This document shows, piece after piece, positions 19,801 to 28,493 of a stretch of 64,000 nucleotides of DNA (position 1 is its first letter; every line of letters starts with the position of its first letter). Both the position numbers and the translations under genes were made by a program. This DNA is from Methylophilaceae bacterium. Its GTDB lineage: Bacteria > Pseudomonadota > Gammaproteobacteria > Burkholderiales > Methylophilaceae. Below the pieces are notes generated by a model. That model made no database searches. It was given only the letters and a program-made list of their open reading frames with translations, and was not told the origin of the DNA. Where the stretch lies: positions 50,308 through 114,307 of the forward strand of contig JAIYBT010000022.1 in assembly GCA_027488395.1 (NCBI GenBank). Reading direction: 5' to 3'.

Positions 19801-20742
19801 CTGATCAATAAACAAAACAAGTTAATTGCCAAACTGGATTACTTAAAAATACCAAACAGTACCGAACAAGCCGCCACCAGCACCACTGAAATTCAGCGTT
19901 CAACCTCACTCTACCCAGAGCTGGATATCAGCGCCAAGGAACTACAATGGGGCGAAAAAGCGCTTGGAAGCCTAGATCTCAAAGCTTATAACAGTGGTGA
20001 AAACTGGGTGATCCAACGTGTTGCCATTAGCAATCAAGACAGCCAATTAATAGGGGATGGCGTGTGGCGTAACTCGCTACGCGCGCCACAAACCATGTTG
20101 AAATTTAATTTATCGGCTACCCATTTAGGCAAAACCTTACAACGGTTTCAGCCCGGTGAGCTGATCAAAGACGGCAGTGGCGTGATGACGGGTCAATTAA
20201 GTTGGCCCGGTAGTCCGCACGAGTTTGTAGTGGAACGGCTCGATGGGAGCTTTAGCTTACAACTGGAAAAAGGCCAAATTTTAAAAGTACAACCTGGCGT
20301 AGGTAGGCTACTCGGGTTGTTAAGCTTGCAAAGCCTGCCGCGACGCTTTACCCTTGATTTTAGAGATTTATTTAGTGAGGGCTTTGCCTTTGACCGCATC
20401 CAATGTAATGCCAATATCCGTGATGGGGTGTTGCGTAGCGATGATTTTTTTATGACAGGCCCTGCCGCCGAAGTAAAAATCAAAGGCGAAACAAATCTTA
20501 AAGCCGAAACGCAACGCTTAAAAGTGAAAGTAGTCCCACACATTAGCGATTCAGTTTCCTTGGCTGCGTTAGCGGGTGGGCCGATTGTCGGGGTGGCCGC
20601 ATTTATTGCACAAAAGCTGCTCAAAGATCCTTTAAACAAAATCACTACCACGGAGTATATGATTAGCGGAACTTGGGATGCCCCGCAAGAGGTCGAAGCG
20701 GTGAAACCTGCATCGAATTCAACGTCGGGTGTTAAACGTTAA
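16870..20742 (+). CDS. yhdP: YhdP-family AsmA-like lipid-transport protein
   Basis: The 1290-residue protein has one N-terminal transmembrane segment (about residues 18-42) and a very long periplasmic domain of repeating beta-rich units. The C-terminus carries the AsmA-like region (LLGLLSLQSLPRRFTLDFRD, then KVVPHISDSVSLAALAGGP). YhdP, TamB and YdbH bridge the envelope and carry phospholipids to the outer membrane in Escherichia coli; that role is transferred by family. Several ATGs occur early (16870, 16903, 16909, 16918); MKRWLITLL at 16918 would be a more usual membrane-protein start. It leads a plus-strand run with the nitrilase and TldD genes, a combination common in betaproteobacteria. 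Confidence 0.88.
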   Translation: MFSLALPHPIAMPMQTMKRWLITLLAVMLIVVVVVFGVLQFYVFPHINQYKDHIAKQLSISLQQPVSIRHIGVGWHALTPAITLGDVTLYDSAGRPALNLTQVNTRLSWTSVVLLSPTLVSLSIDHPNLVVRRNREGELFLAGISMADQGNPAFANWLLSQRRIAVSHATVTWIDEARQAPPLLLNDLNLELLTPVWQRLLGRHSLHIDSLVSNGTRQRIAVDAVLVGRDVAKPMDWHGEVTIKLPNTQLAAWQPWLDLPIHLYQGQGNLQANVAFDAMALQHLSANVHLQQVALSPNATGQHFLAPLIQGELHWQREKTAMRLQLKHFSAQIHPGIAVEDANGELSWHGQQHAGQLNFKKISLSQTPALADWLPAQHAWIEPLQQMAPQGIAQQVKTAWKYQDNRWQDYHLQADVSHVQSRAFGKIPGLDNWSGQLHVKPLQGSLILDTQKASIDTAGLLRAPIPIDRLEGTIRWEDNGQKVLISTKNLSLENPHLALRLNAEYQLDAEGGDFLQLNSQLLRADVQFARHYYPNIMGQDTLHWLDTSLLGGQLHHGEVVIKGRLKDFPFVNQQQQPDPALGLFRVTAHLQKASLDYGLGWPHITNMDAALKFEGNRMDIEVKDGLTVGQRIVKAHIDIPHLDAEWPILNIQSTIKSNIEQGIQFINTSPIKALAQGFTEHLKGSGEALLALQLQIPLLNVDATTVQGDYAIKNGSLLADTNLGLPGMQQINGHLKFNETTLQAQNLQLQMFDNPAQLSLSTRSDKTVVIQGSGRMTHTALKKLDSNILTRGLNGTTDWKASLLIQAAMVRLDIRSQLVGMAVNLPAPLNKPADVPTELHIRLRQDNPQQDKLAVHYGDWIHANLVRERLGAISNISAGEISINVPPKTPTEGVNVHADFAKLDLDAWLDYLKQQSTTDSASSTTALLPATYNIEVAANQLHVFDRDLQQVKLLLNPSPNRLHMRIQSPALSGEADWLINKQNKLIAKLDYLKIPNSTEQAATSTTEIQRSTSLYPELDISAKELQWGEKALGSLDLKAYNSGENWVIQRVAISNQDSQLIGDGVWRNSLRAPQTMLKFNLSATHLGKTLQRFQPGELIKDGSGVMTGQLSWPGSPHEFVVERLDGSFSLQLEKGQILKVQPGVGRLLGLLSLQSLPRRFTLDFRDLFSEGFAFDRIQCNANIRDGVLRSDDFFMTGPAAEVKIKGETNLKAETQRLKVKVVPHISDSVSLAALAGGPIVGVAAFIAQKLLKDPLNKITTTEYMISGTWDAPQEVEAVKPASNSTSGVKR

Positions 20743-20789
20743 TGCTTACCCTTTTTGTTATTTTTTAAAGCTTGCACAGAAAGCCAGCC

Positions 20790-21644
20790 ATGTCAGATAA
20801 AAAAACTAAAAAACTCAAATCCACACCCAAAGAAGATATTGTTAAAGTTGCCGCGGTTCAAATGGCCTCCAGCCCCAATGTCGCCTCCAATTTAGTCGAG
20901 GCAAAGCGTCTGATTAAAATGGCGGCTGAGCAACAAGCCAAACTGGTGGTGTTGCCTGAGTATTTTTGCATCATGGGTATCAAGGAGTTTGACAAAGTCA
21001 CCGCGCGTGAAAAACCCAATGCGGGCCCGATTCAACAATTTTTAGCCAAAACGGCCAAGCAATACAAAATTTGGATTGTGGCCGGCACCGTGCCGATGGA
21101 AAGCCATTACGCCAATAAGGTGCGTAACAGTTGTTTGGTGTATAACGATAAAGGTGAGCAAGTCGCACGCTACGACAAAATTCATTTGTTTGGGCTCGAC
21201 ATGGGCACCGAGCATTACCATGAAGAAAAAACCATCGAGTCTGGCGACAGCGTTGTCACCGTAGAAACCCCGTTTGGCCGAATCGGCTTATCGATTTGTT
21301 ATGATTTGCGTTTCCCAGAACTGTTTCGCGCCATGGGCGAGGTAGATATGATCGTCGTGCCATCCGCATTTACTGAAACCACTGGCAAAGCACACTGGGA
21401 AACCCTAGTCCGTGCCCGTGCCATCGAAAATCTTTGCTATGTGGTTGCCTCCGCGCAAGGCGGCTACCACTTATCTGGTCGCGAAACGCACGGCAATAGC
21501 ATGATTGTAGACCCTTGGGGCGTGGTGCTGGACCGCCTACCGCGTGGCTCTGGGGTGGTCGTGGCCAATATCAACCGCAACTATATTAAAAACCTGCGCC
21601 AAAGCTTGCCCGCGCTAAAACATAAAACCATTAAAGCGATTTAA
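20790..21644 (+). CDS. Nitrilase-superfamily carbon-nitrogen hydrolase
   Basis: The 284-residue cytoplasmic enzyme carries the Glu-Lys-Cys triad of the superfamily: Glu in VLPEYFCIMG (about residue 56), Lys in RYDKIHLFG (about 131) and Cys in LSICYDLRFPE (about 170). DMGTEHYHEEKTI and AHWETLVRARAIENLCYV fit the Nit1/Nit2-like branch, which hydrolyses deaminated glutathione or omega-amides. I chose the ATG at 20790 over a TTG at 20772. It sits between yhdP and tldD, close enough for co-transcription. The exact substrate is not determined. Confidence 0.88.
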   Translation: MSDKKTKKLKSTPKEDIVKVAAVQMASSPNVASNLVEAKRLIKMAAEQQAKLVVLPEYFCIMGIKEFDKVTAREKPNAGPIQQFLAKTAKQYKIWIVAGTVPMESHYANKVRNSCLVYNDKGEQVARYDKIHLFGLDMGTEHYHEEKTIESGDSVVTVETPFGRIGLSICYDLRFPELFRAMGEVDMIVVPSAFTETTGKAHWETLVRARAIENLCYVVASAQGGYHLSGRETHGNSMIVDPWGVVLDRLPRGSGVVVANINRNYIKNLRQSLPALKHKTIKAI

Positions 21645-21718
21645 TGAAAACGCTGACGGTGGCAACGCAAGTGCTGCGCACACTGTCTGACAACCACTGA
21701 AGATTCGGATTAAACCCT

Positions 21719-23158
21719 ATGCAAACACCTTTAATGACCGCCCAAGACCTGTTACTCCGCCCAACAGGTCTTGATCAATCCACACTGAGCAATGTGTTAT
21801 CCAGCATGATGACGCATGACATCGATTATGCTGATTTGTATTTTCAATACAGCCGCAGTGAGTCTTGGGGCATAGAAGAAGGCCAAGTGAAATCAGGCAG
21901 TTTTAACATCGATCAAGGCGTCGGTGTACGCGCTGTTAGCGGCGAAAAAACGGCGTTCGCCTACTCAGACGATATTCATCTAGACGCCCTCACCCAAGCA
22001 GCGCAAGCCACCCGCGCCATCGCCAGCCTCGGCAACGAACAATCTGGGCGCAGCATTGTGACACGCAGTCATCAACCGTTATATTTACCGAACGATCCCA
22101 TCGCGAGTTTAAGCGCTGAATCAAAAGTAAAACTACTCGAAAAGCTAGAACGTTATGCCAAAGCACAAGATCCACGCGTCACGCAAGTGATGGCCTCAAT
22201 GGCGGCCGAATACGAAGTGGTCATGGTCGCACGTAGCGATGGCGTCATGGCGGGCGATATTCGGCCTTTAGTGCGTTTATCGCTGCAAGTGATTGCAGAA
22301 CACAATGGTCGCCGCGAGCAGGGCTCCAGTGGCGGTGGTGGTCGTTTTGATTACAGCTACTTTACGGATGAAATCTTGCAAGACTACGCACAAAAAGCCG
22401 TGCACCAAGCCTTGGTGAATTTAGACGCCCGCCCCGCCCCAGCAGGCAGCATGACCGTGGTCTTAGGTAGCGGCTGGCCAGGCATTTTATTGCATGAAGC
22501 CATCGGCCACGGCCTTGAAGGCGACTTTAACCGTAAAGGCAGCAGCGCCTTCAGCAATATGATCGGCCAACAAGTGGCCGCCAAAGGCATCACCATTGTG
22601 GATGACGGCACCATCGCTGACCGCCGTGGCTCATTAAGCATGGACGACGAAGGCAACGCCCCCGAAAAAACCGTGTTAATCGAAGACGGCATCTTGCGTG
22701 GCTATATTCAAGACACTCTCAACGCTAGATTAATGGGCATGCCGCTCACGGGCAACGCGCGGCGCGAAAGCTACGCACATATCCCCATGCCACGTATGAC
22801 CAACACCTATATGCTCAATGGTGACAAAGACCCGCAAGAGATTATCAAATCAGTGAAAAAAGGCCTGTATGCGGCCAACTTTGGCGGCGGCCAAGTAGAT
22901 ATCACCAGCGGCAAATTTGTATTTAGCGCCGCCGAAGCCTACATGATCGAAGACGGCAAAATCACCTACCCAGTGAAAGGCGCGACTTTGATTGGCAACG
23001 GCCCCGATGTGCTCACCCGCGTCAGCATGGTTGGTAACGATATGGCGCTCGATAGCGGTGTAGGCACCTGCGGCAAAGAAGGGCAAAGCGTGCCGGTGGG
23101 TGTGGGGCAACCTACTTTAAAAATTGATGGCTTGACGGTGGGTGGAACGTCGGCTTAA
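21719..23158 (+). CDS. tldD: Metalloprotease TldD
   Basis: This is the catalytic subunit of the TldD/TldE (PmbA) protease, which degrades unfolded peptides and matures some RiPPs. The 479 residues contain the zinc motif HEAIGHGLEGD at about residues 259-269, a third ligand region near GVGTCGKEGQSVPVGVGQP, and the typical N-terminal SRSESWGIEEGQVKSGSF. Its partner PmbA is not in the window. It ends the yhdP-nitrilase-tldD run and is followed by a strong terminator. Confidence 0.95.
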   Translation: MQTPLMTAQDLLLRPTGLDQSTLSNVLSSMMTHDIDYADLYFQYSRSESWGIEEGQVKSGSFNIDQGVGVRAVSGEKTAFAYSDDIHLDALTQAAQATRAIASLGNEQSGRSIVTRSHQPLYLPNDPIASLSAESKVKLLEKLERYAKAQDPRVTQVMASMAAEYEVVMVARSDGVMAGDIRPLVRLSLQVIAEHNGRREQGSSGGGGRFDYSYFTDEILQDYAQKAVHQALVNLDARPAPAGSMTVVLGSGWPGILLHEAIGHGLEGDFNRKGSSAFSNMIGQQVAAKGITIVDDGTIADRRGSLSMDDEGNAPEKTVLIEDGILRGYIQDTLNARLMGMPLTGNARRESYAHIPMPRMTNTYMLNGDKDPQEIIKSVKKGLYAANFGGGQVDITSGKFVFSAAEAYMIEDGKITYPVKGATLIGNGPDVLTRVSMVGNDMALDSGVGTCGKEGQSVPVGVGQPTLKIDGLTVGGTSA

Positions 23159-23195
23159 CACTATTTTTTTAGTTTTAGTCACTGTGGTCAACATC

Positions 23196-23231
23196 AAGCC
23201 CGCTTAATTTTAAAAATTAGGCGGGCTTTAT
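23196..23231 (+). terminator. Terminator after tldD
   Basis: AAGCCCGC (23196-23203) pairs with GCGGGCTT (23221-23228), with an AT-rich upper stem and a following T-rich tail. Confidence 0.8.
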
Positions 23232-23408
23232 TTCATTGCAAAAAACATGCTTCACATACAGGGGTCGCTGAATATGCTGTTGCAGCGTCAGCCCGCTTAG
23301 AGCGGATTCGCTTGCAGTCTGCCGCATTTAACATATCAAATTAAACAAAAATCACACCTACTGTGTCCCGCGAACGGGTAAGCCTCAATAAGCTAAAATA
23401 AGTATTAC

Positions 23409-23672
23409 TTAAATTGCCCCGTAAACCGCGGAACGATGCCCTACTTTTATAATCATTACGACAAGATTTTTATCCTGAATTTCGTAAATTATCCGATATA
23501 AGCCTTGCCGCACCCGGTAACAGTCTTTCCCTGTGAGCTTGATACAGCCTTCAGCACGCGGATTTTCTGCCAGTTGCTCTATACATTCGAGAATGCGCTT
23601 AACGTCATGGTTAGGAATCGAGCGAAAATCTCTACTGACTGATGCCTTAAAGCTGATGTTATAGCTTGCCAT
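23409..23672 (-). CDS. RelE/ParE-superfamily toxin
   Basis: The 87-residue protein has the RelE-type layout. A helical N-terminal half leads to IPNHDVKRILECIEQLAENPRAEG, then LTGKDCYRVRQGLYRIIYEIQDKNLVVMIIKVGHRSAVY. The basic GLYRIIYEI and KVGHRSAVY strands are the usual active region of mRNA interferases of this family. It overlaps the upstream antitoxin gene by 14 bp, the standard toxin-antitoxin arrangement. Ribosome-dependent mRNA cleavage is inferred from the family; a ParE-like gyrase target is possible. Confidence 0.9.
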   Translation of the reverse strand: MASYNISFKASVSRDFRSIPNHDVKRILECIEQLAENPRAEGCIKLTGKDCYRVRQGLYRIIYEIQDKNLVVMIIKVGHRSAVYGAI

Positions 23673-23892
23673 CTTGCTTGAGTGTGTTCAGTAAAGCTTC
23701 ATAACTGATTTCTGGCTCATCGGCACGTTGTGCAATGGCCTCCAGATCTTCTTGATCTTCTCGCATCAGTAAACGCACAGCCTCATCCACCAACTCGGAA
23801 AGTGACACATGATTGGTGGCTGCTTTCAAGCGTAAGGCTTGGTGAATTGAAGGGTCAAAGTAAACAGTTGAACGTTTGGATAATTCGGCCAT
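23659..23892 (-). CDS. Ribbon-helix-helix antitoxin
   Basis: The 77-residue protein has an N-terminal ribbon-helix-helix DNA-binding segment (STVYFDPSIHQALRLKAATNHVSLSELVDEAVRLLM). An acidic C-terminal arm follows (EDQEDLEAIAQRADEPEISYEALL), which would wrap the toxin. The gene precedes and overlaps the toxin. An imperfect inverted repeat a few bases upstream of its ATG is a candidate autoregulatory operator. Confidence 0.9.
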   Translation of the reverse strand: MAELSKRSTVYFDPSIHQALRLKAATNHVSLSELVDEAVRLLMREDQEDLEAIAQRADEPEISYEALLNTLKQDGKL

Positions 23893-23899
23893 GTTTGCT

Positions 23900-23931
23900 C
23901 TACTATAGAATGATGGATGTACCTATTGTAG
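23900..23931 (-). promoter_or_regulatory. Candidate operator of the toxin-antitoxin pair
   Basis: CTACTATAG (23900-23908) and CTATTGTAG (23923-23931) form an inverted repeat matching at 8 of 9 positions. It begins 8 bp upstream of the antitoxin start. RHH antitoxins usually bind such repeats; binding here is inferred. Confidence 0.5.
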
Positions 23932-24089
23932 CACTAAGACGTTATAGCGTTAAAACATCCTATGGTTTAATCCTGACTGGTTTTGTAGATACAAGTGGCA
24001 ACACGTTACCCACCCAACAGGCTAAATTTCCCAAGCTTCAATCATCCGCCCTCATTAGTTGAGCCAGATCAAAAATACTCTGAAAAATC

Positions 24090-25253
24090 TTAATGCTTTA
24101 AATAGCGTATCCCCAACCAAGCAATATAGCCATAACACAACACAGGTAGGATAAACGCATGTTGTAAGCCGATGTGATCAGCCAGCATGCCCGTCAATAA
24201 AGGCAACACCGCCCCACCTACAATGGCGGTTGCTAGCAAGCCTGAGGCTCTTTTTTCACTGCCTGCATTCAAGCCTTTGATTGCCAGCGTAAAAATGGTG
24301 GGAAACATAATCGAGTTAAATAGCCCCACTAGCACCAGGCTATAGACGGCAATCATGCCAGTGCTTTGCATTGAAATCACAATACACAGTATGGATAAAC
24401 AGGCGTGAGTAATCAGCACCTTGGCGGGGGCAAAGGCTTTGAGGGAAAACATCCCGATAAAGCGTCCGAGCATGGCCCCACCCCAATATAACGCCACCAT
24501 TGGGGCGGCTTGCGTTTCGGGGAGTTGGGTGAGTTCTTGGATGTAATTGACTAAAAAGCTGCCAATCGCGACTTCGGCACCCACATAGCTAAAAATGCCC
24601 AGCATCCCGAGCGTTAGGCCACGCTGTGCGAGCAAGCTGCGCCAGCTTTCTGCAACATTACTCACCTCTAGCGGCATGGCTAACTCAATTTTGGATAACA
24701 CGATGGCAATCACAATCAGCGCCCATGCAATGCACAAATACGGATACACCACCGCTTGCGGATCGCCTGCTAACGAGAGGGTGGATAAAATAAAGGCCGC
24801 CCCAAAAAATGGCGCTAAAAAAGTACCCAACGAATTTAAGGCTTGCACCATGGTAAGCCGTGCGGATGCACTTGCGGCGGGTCCGATTACCGTAACACAG
24901 GGATTGGCGGCCACTTGCAACAACACAATTCCGCTGGCCAGCACAAACAACGCGGCCAAAAACAACGCATAGGTATGTAACAACACCGCGGGGTAAAACA
25001 TTAGGCATCCCAAGGCAGCCAGCGCAAACCCGATGACCATGCCTTTTTGATAGCCCATGCGTTCAACCAAGCGGCTAAACGGCAGTGAGGTGAGCCCATA
25101 AGCGGCAAAAAAACAAAATTGCACCAAGGCCGCTTGGCTGTAACTCAGCGCGAACATGGCTTTTAAATACGGCACCAAAATATCGTTTAAACAGGTGATA
25201 AAGCCCATCATAAAAAATAGCAATGACAATGCGGTGATGGCTTTTTTGTACAT
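24090..25253 (-). CDS. Sugar MFS transporter (FucP/glucose-galactose type)
   Basis: The 387-residue protein has about twelve hydrophobic segments. MGFITCLNDILVPYLKAMFALSYSQAALVQFCFFAAYG is typical of the FucP/GluP group of sugar:proton symporters. It also has the loop RLVERMGYQKGMVIG and ASARLTMVQALNSLGTFLAP in the N-terminal half, and SEKRASGLLATAIVGGAVLPLLTG in the C-terminal half. The sugar transported cannot be predicted. No catabolic genes lie next to it, so it stands alone between the toxin-antitoxin pair and the DUF2934 gene. Confidence 0.9.
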   Translation of the reverse strand: MYKKAITALSLLFFMMGFITCLNDILVPYLKAMFALSYSQAALVQFCFFAAYGLTSLPFSRLVERMGYQKGMVIGFALAALGCLMFYPAVLLHTYALFLAALFVLASGIVLLQVAANPCVTVIGPAASASARLTMVQALNSLGTFLAPFFGAAFILSTLSLAGDPQAVVYPYLCIAWALIVIAIVLSKIELAMPLEVSNVAESWRSLLAQRGLTLGMLGIFSYVGAEVAIGSFLVNYIQELTQLPETQAAPMVALYWGGAMLGRFIGMFSLKAFAPAKVLITHACLSILCIVISMQSTGMIAVYSLVLVGLFNSIMFPTIFTLAIKGLNAGSEKRASGLLATAIVGGAVLPLLTGMLADHIGLQHAFILPVLCYGYIAWLGIRYLKH

Positions 25254-25496
25254 GGTGTTCCTTATTGATTGTTCGACCCCGACATCATAATGGATGCGGC
25301 TTTAAAAATGGCGACTTGATCGAAGGCTTGTTGTTACCTCAGCGTGCTCAAGGCTATCCATCTGCCAAATTAGCGGGGAAAACGGTTGATATTCGGTGCT
25401 TGGGCCGCTTGACCAAAGCACGGTGGATTGCATACACTTTGGGTGAGAGATCAAAAATCTTTTTATTTTTACTTTACTCTAGACCAAGGAGACCTT

Positions 25497-25796
25497 ATGG
25501 CAACGATCAAAGCCCCATCTGATGCAGCAACATCTAAAAAAGTAAGCAAACAATCCACCGATGCCGTTGCGGTTAAAGCAAAAAAAACCGCATCTGCCGA
25601 AACCAAAACAAGCACCCCTAAATCAAGCAAATCTAGCAAGAAAAATACAGCGCCGTTGGCAATTACCAGTGAAGCGCGTACGCAAATGATTGCCGAAGCG
25701 GCTTATTACTTAGCCGAAAAACATCACTTTAGCGATTCTGCGCAAAGCTATTGGCTAGCCGCAGAGCAACAAATACATGCATCGCTGACTGCATAA
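25497..25796 (+). CDS. DUF2934-domain protein with basic Lys/Ala/Ser tail
   Basis: The 99-residue protein has a low-complexity N-terminal half rich in Lys, Ala, Ser and Thr (residues about 5-58), resembling a histone H1-like tail. A short DUF2934 helix pair follows (AQMIAEAAYYLAEKH-like, then SDSAQSYWLAAEQQIHAS). The AAGGAG site at about 25485 decides the ATG at 25497 over an in-frame upstream ATG at 25428. Function is unknown; nucleic-acid binding by the basic tail is a guess. Confidence 0.8.
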   Translation: MATIKAPSDAATSKKVSKQSTDAVAVKAKKTASAETKTSTPKSSKSSKKNTAPLAITSEARTQMIAEAAYYLAEKHHFSDSAQSYWLAAEQQIHASLTA

Positions 25797-25800
25797 AAAC

Positions 25801-25831
25801 AAAAAACCCCAAGCTTGCTTGGGGTTTTTTT
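25801..25831. terminator. Bidirectional terminator between DUF2934 gene and efp
   Basis: A6 run, CCCCAAGC (25807-25814), GCTTGGGG (25817-25824), T7 run. It serves the converging DUF2934 and efp genes. Confidence 0.92.
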
Positions 25832-25847
25832 AATCACTTTAACTGCT

Positions 25848-26408
25848 TTATTTCATCACACGGTTACGGTACTCACCTGTACGTGTATCAATTTCAATTT
25901 TGTCACCTTGGTTTACAAACAGTGGCACTGGAATTTCAAAGCCAGAGGCAATTTTGGCCGGCTTCATCACTTTGCCAGAGGTATCCCCTTTTACAGCGGG
26001 CTCGGTGTAGGTGATTTCACGCACAACGGTGGTGGGCAATTCGATTGAAATCGCTTTGCCTTCGTAAAAACGCACTTCACAAGGCATGCCGTCTTCTAAA
26101 AAGGGCAAAGCGTCTTCCATAAATTCGGCGTCAACATCGTATTGGTTATATTCTGCATCCATAAACACATAGGTAGGATCGGCAAAATAGGAATAAGTCA
26201 CTTCTTTTTTCTCAAGCACAATCACATCAAACTTGTCTTGCGCAGCGTATACGTTCTCACTAGGCGCATCGGTCAGCAAGTTTTTCATTTTCATTTTAAC
26301 CACCGCTGAGTTACGGCCGGATTTGTTGTATTCGGCTTTCACCACCACCATTGGGTCATTACCAATCATGATCACATTACCTACGCGCAAGTCTTGAGCG
26401 ATTTTCAT
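25848..26408 (-). CDS. efp: Elongation factor P, arginine type
   Basis: EF-P enters the ribosomal E site and relieves stalling at polyproline. The 186-residue protein has the standard three domains. The tip loop of domain I reads KSGRNSA with Arg32 at the modification position, where Escherichia coli has a lysine. Arg32 EF-P is rhamnosylated by EarP in Pseudomonas and Neisseria, and earP is indeed the next gene upstream (about 40 bp). The C-terminal signature [17 protein letters not shown] is intact. Confidence 0.97.
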   Translation of the reverse strand: MKIAQDLRVGNVIMIGNDPMVVVKAEYNKSGRNSAVVKMKMKNLLTDAPSENVYAAQDKFDVIVLEKKEVTYSYFADPTYVFMDAEYNQYDVDAEFMEDALPFLEDGMPCEVRFYEGKAISIELPTTVVREITYTEPAVKGDTSGKVMKPAKIASGFEIPVPLFVNQGDKIEIDTRTGEYRNRVMK

Positions 26409-26447
26409 AAGATGCCTTAAAGAAAGTTTGAATTTGAAAACCGCGGA

Positions 26448-27551
26448 TTATACCCGATTTGTTTGCAATTTCTCAATGTGCGCCAGTAACTTAGTGACTA
26501 AATCCGGCTGGGTTGCAAGCTGCTCTGCATAGGCTTTTGCATGGGCGCCTATGGCTGGTAGTGATTGTAACCATGCTGACATTGCAGTGGCCATATCGCC
26601 AGTCCCAGACCATGCCATCATCAAATCACGCACCACGGTTTGCGTTTGGTTTGGCGCTTGTGCAAGATACAACTGCAAAAACGCCTTTAATTTTGTGAGG
26701 TGGGTGGCTTCCGCTTGTGGATAGGGCATCCATACAAATGGCTTGCCTGCCCAAATCGCACGTACCCAGCTATCTTCCCCGCGTACAAAGTTGAGATCAC
26801 AAGCCACCAGTAAAGCATCAAACACTGGCTGCGATAAAAATGGGATGGCCATCACCCTCACCTGCCCCATGACCACAGCTTGGCCACGTGCTAAAGGAGG
26901 CAGCGCTAAGGCCTGACACAACCAAGGTGCAACACTGTCGGGCACCAACACTTGCACTGGGTGTTGCGCGTGCTGCAGTGCCGCGATCAACGCGGCCATT
27001 GGCGCAGGTGCATAACAAAATAAGGAGAGTGTCAGCGTGTTTGGTGAAAAATCAATGCCTAAGCGTGCATGCGCAAGCTGGGCACTTACATGATGGGCGC
27101 CGCTAGAATGATGAGCGCACAACACGCCTCCAGAGGCGGGGGTAAACCCTGGAAAATAAAAATAGCGGCGTAAGCCATTGGGCTGCGGCGAGGGTTTTAA
27201 ATGAAAGTCATCGACCCAAGCTTCTGCGGTTAAATACTCAATATTGAGCCACACTGTGGTGGGCAACATGCGGGCTTGGTAGCTGTCAGGCAGGCCACAA
27301 CTAAAGGTTTCAAGCACCACCGAAGCGACATGGGTAAATATGGCATCCGCCTGCCACTCACATACGCTCACATTGGCGGGTATATCAGTGACAAAACGCT
27401 GCGCGAGTGCAATATCATCAACCCATACACGGATCTGCCAAGGGGTGGCCGCCGCCAATTGGGTGGCTAAACGCCAACAAACGCCTAAATCCCCAAAGTT
27501 ATCCACCACTTTGCAAAAAATATCGCAATCGGTTTGGGGTATGGAAACCAT
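26448..27551 (-). CDS. earP: EF-P arginine rhamnosyltransferase EarP
   Basis: EarP transfers rhamnose from dTDP-rhamnose to Arg32 of EF-P. The protein of about 367 residues begins with the family motif DIFCKVVDNFGDLGVCWRLA (residues 9-28). Later it carries NFVRGEDSWVRAIWAGKPFVWMPYPQ, the nucleotide-sugar site of this GT-B enzyme. I chose the ATG at 27551 (MVSIPQ); a TTG at 27581 would add ten non-conserved residues. Its position next to an Arg32-type efp supports both assignments. Confidence 0.95.
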   Translation of the reverse strand: MVSIPQTDCDIFCKVVDNFGDLGVCWRLATQLAAATPWQIRVWVDDIALAQRFVTDIPANVSVCEWQADAIFTHVASVVLETFSCGLPDSYQARMLPTTVWLNIEYLTAEAWVDDFHLKPSPQPNGLRRYFYFPGFTPASGGVLCAHHSSGAHHVSAQLAHARLGIDFSPNTLTLSLFCYAPAPMAALIAALQHAQHPVQVLVPDSVAPWLCQALALPPLARGQAVVMGQVRVMAIPFLSQPVFDALLVACDLNFVRGEDSWVRAIWAGKPFVWMPYPQAEATHLTKLKAFLQLYLAQAPNQTQTVVRDLMMAWSGTGDMATAMSAWLQSLPAIGAHAKAYAEQLATQPDLVTKLLAHIEKLQTNRV

Positions 27552-27755
27552 GGCTATATTCAGGAAATAAAAATAAGGCAAGCAGTTTAGCTTATTTTTT
27601 CACCGTTGCAGGTGGGTTTCCTCGCTGGATGGTTTGAGGTTATGGTGTATCCCGCATCGACTGATGCATGGGCAGCAAGCGAAGCAACTGCATCGACACA
27701 TGGATTTTTAGCATAGCGCACGGTTGACCAGCGCATCGCTGCGTGAGCGCTTGTA

Positions 27756-28268
27756 TTAGGCGGCAAATGCCTGTGTCAGTGCAGCAGTTTTCAGCCAAGT
27801 TTGCTGTAATACGATGGCATCGGTTGAGGCGCGGTGGCGTGCCATTGCTAACGCATCGATCACGCTTTGTTTAGTGACATGCCATTGCGCAGATTGCGCT
27901 GGGCTTAAGATTAGGCGTAAATCTTCGAGTTTAAAACTAGGTTGCATGCCAGCGGCTTCATACAGACAGTTTAACCATACATAATCATTAAACCATGCAT
28001 CGGTATATACGGTTTGATGGGCCAACGCGCGATTGAGATGGATGGCAATGCTTTGCACCGATTGACCTAAATGCATCAGATCGTCACGGCTTTGATGATG
28101 TAAGCTTTCCGCCGCCATATCCCAATGGTGCCAGTCAGGTTGTGGCTTGATCAGCGCACACCAACTTTCACCGCGCGCCCCTGCATAGCCAATCTCTACT
28201 GGATAGCTGCCCACACCAAAGCCTGAGGCTTCAATATCTAGAATAATCGGCGCTTGCAATTTCATCAT
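27756..28268 (-). CDS. DEDDh-type 3'-5' exonuclease-like protein
   Basis: The 170-residue protein shows the DnaQ/RNase T layout. Exo I is ILDIEASGFG (residues about 9-18), with Asp and Glu as metal ligands. An aspartate lies in the Exo II-like TDAWFNDYVWL, and Exo III is HRASTDA with the catalytic His and Asp. It is not fused to a polymerase. The substrate (DNA or RNA) is unknown. It stands alone, about 200 bp from earP. Confidence 0.85.
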   Translation of the reverse strand: MMKLQAPIILDIEASGFGVGSYPVEIGYAGARGESWCALIKPQPDWHHWDMAAESLHHQSRDDLMHLGQSVQSIAIHLNRALAHQTVYTDAWFNDYVWLNCLYEAAGMQPSFKLEDLRLILSPAQSAQWHVTKQSVIDALAMARHRASTDAIVLQQTWLKTAALTQAFAA

Positions 28269-28493
28269 GGCTCAGAGACCATTTATCTCATCGTAACGTT
28301 GCATTTTAAGCGTACTTCATGACAAATAAAGTCAAGAGTAAAGCCCAGTTTCATGCACAGTTTGCGGGTTAAAACAGCTAAAACGTGGTCACGTATCACG
28401 TTCATCAGCCACTGTGACTGGCGGTCATCAGTGCTCAATATGGGGCGGGCTAAACGATGGTTCAGCACGCCCTACTCAACTATCTGTCGTTGC

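Noticed and set aside
25265..25522. 85-codon open frame before the DUF2934 gene
   Set aside because: It has low-quality composition, no ribosome site, and overlaps a gene with a strong AAGGAG and recognised domain.
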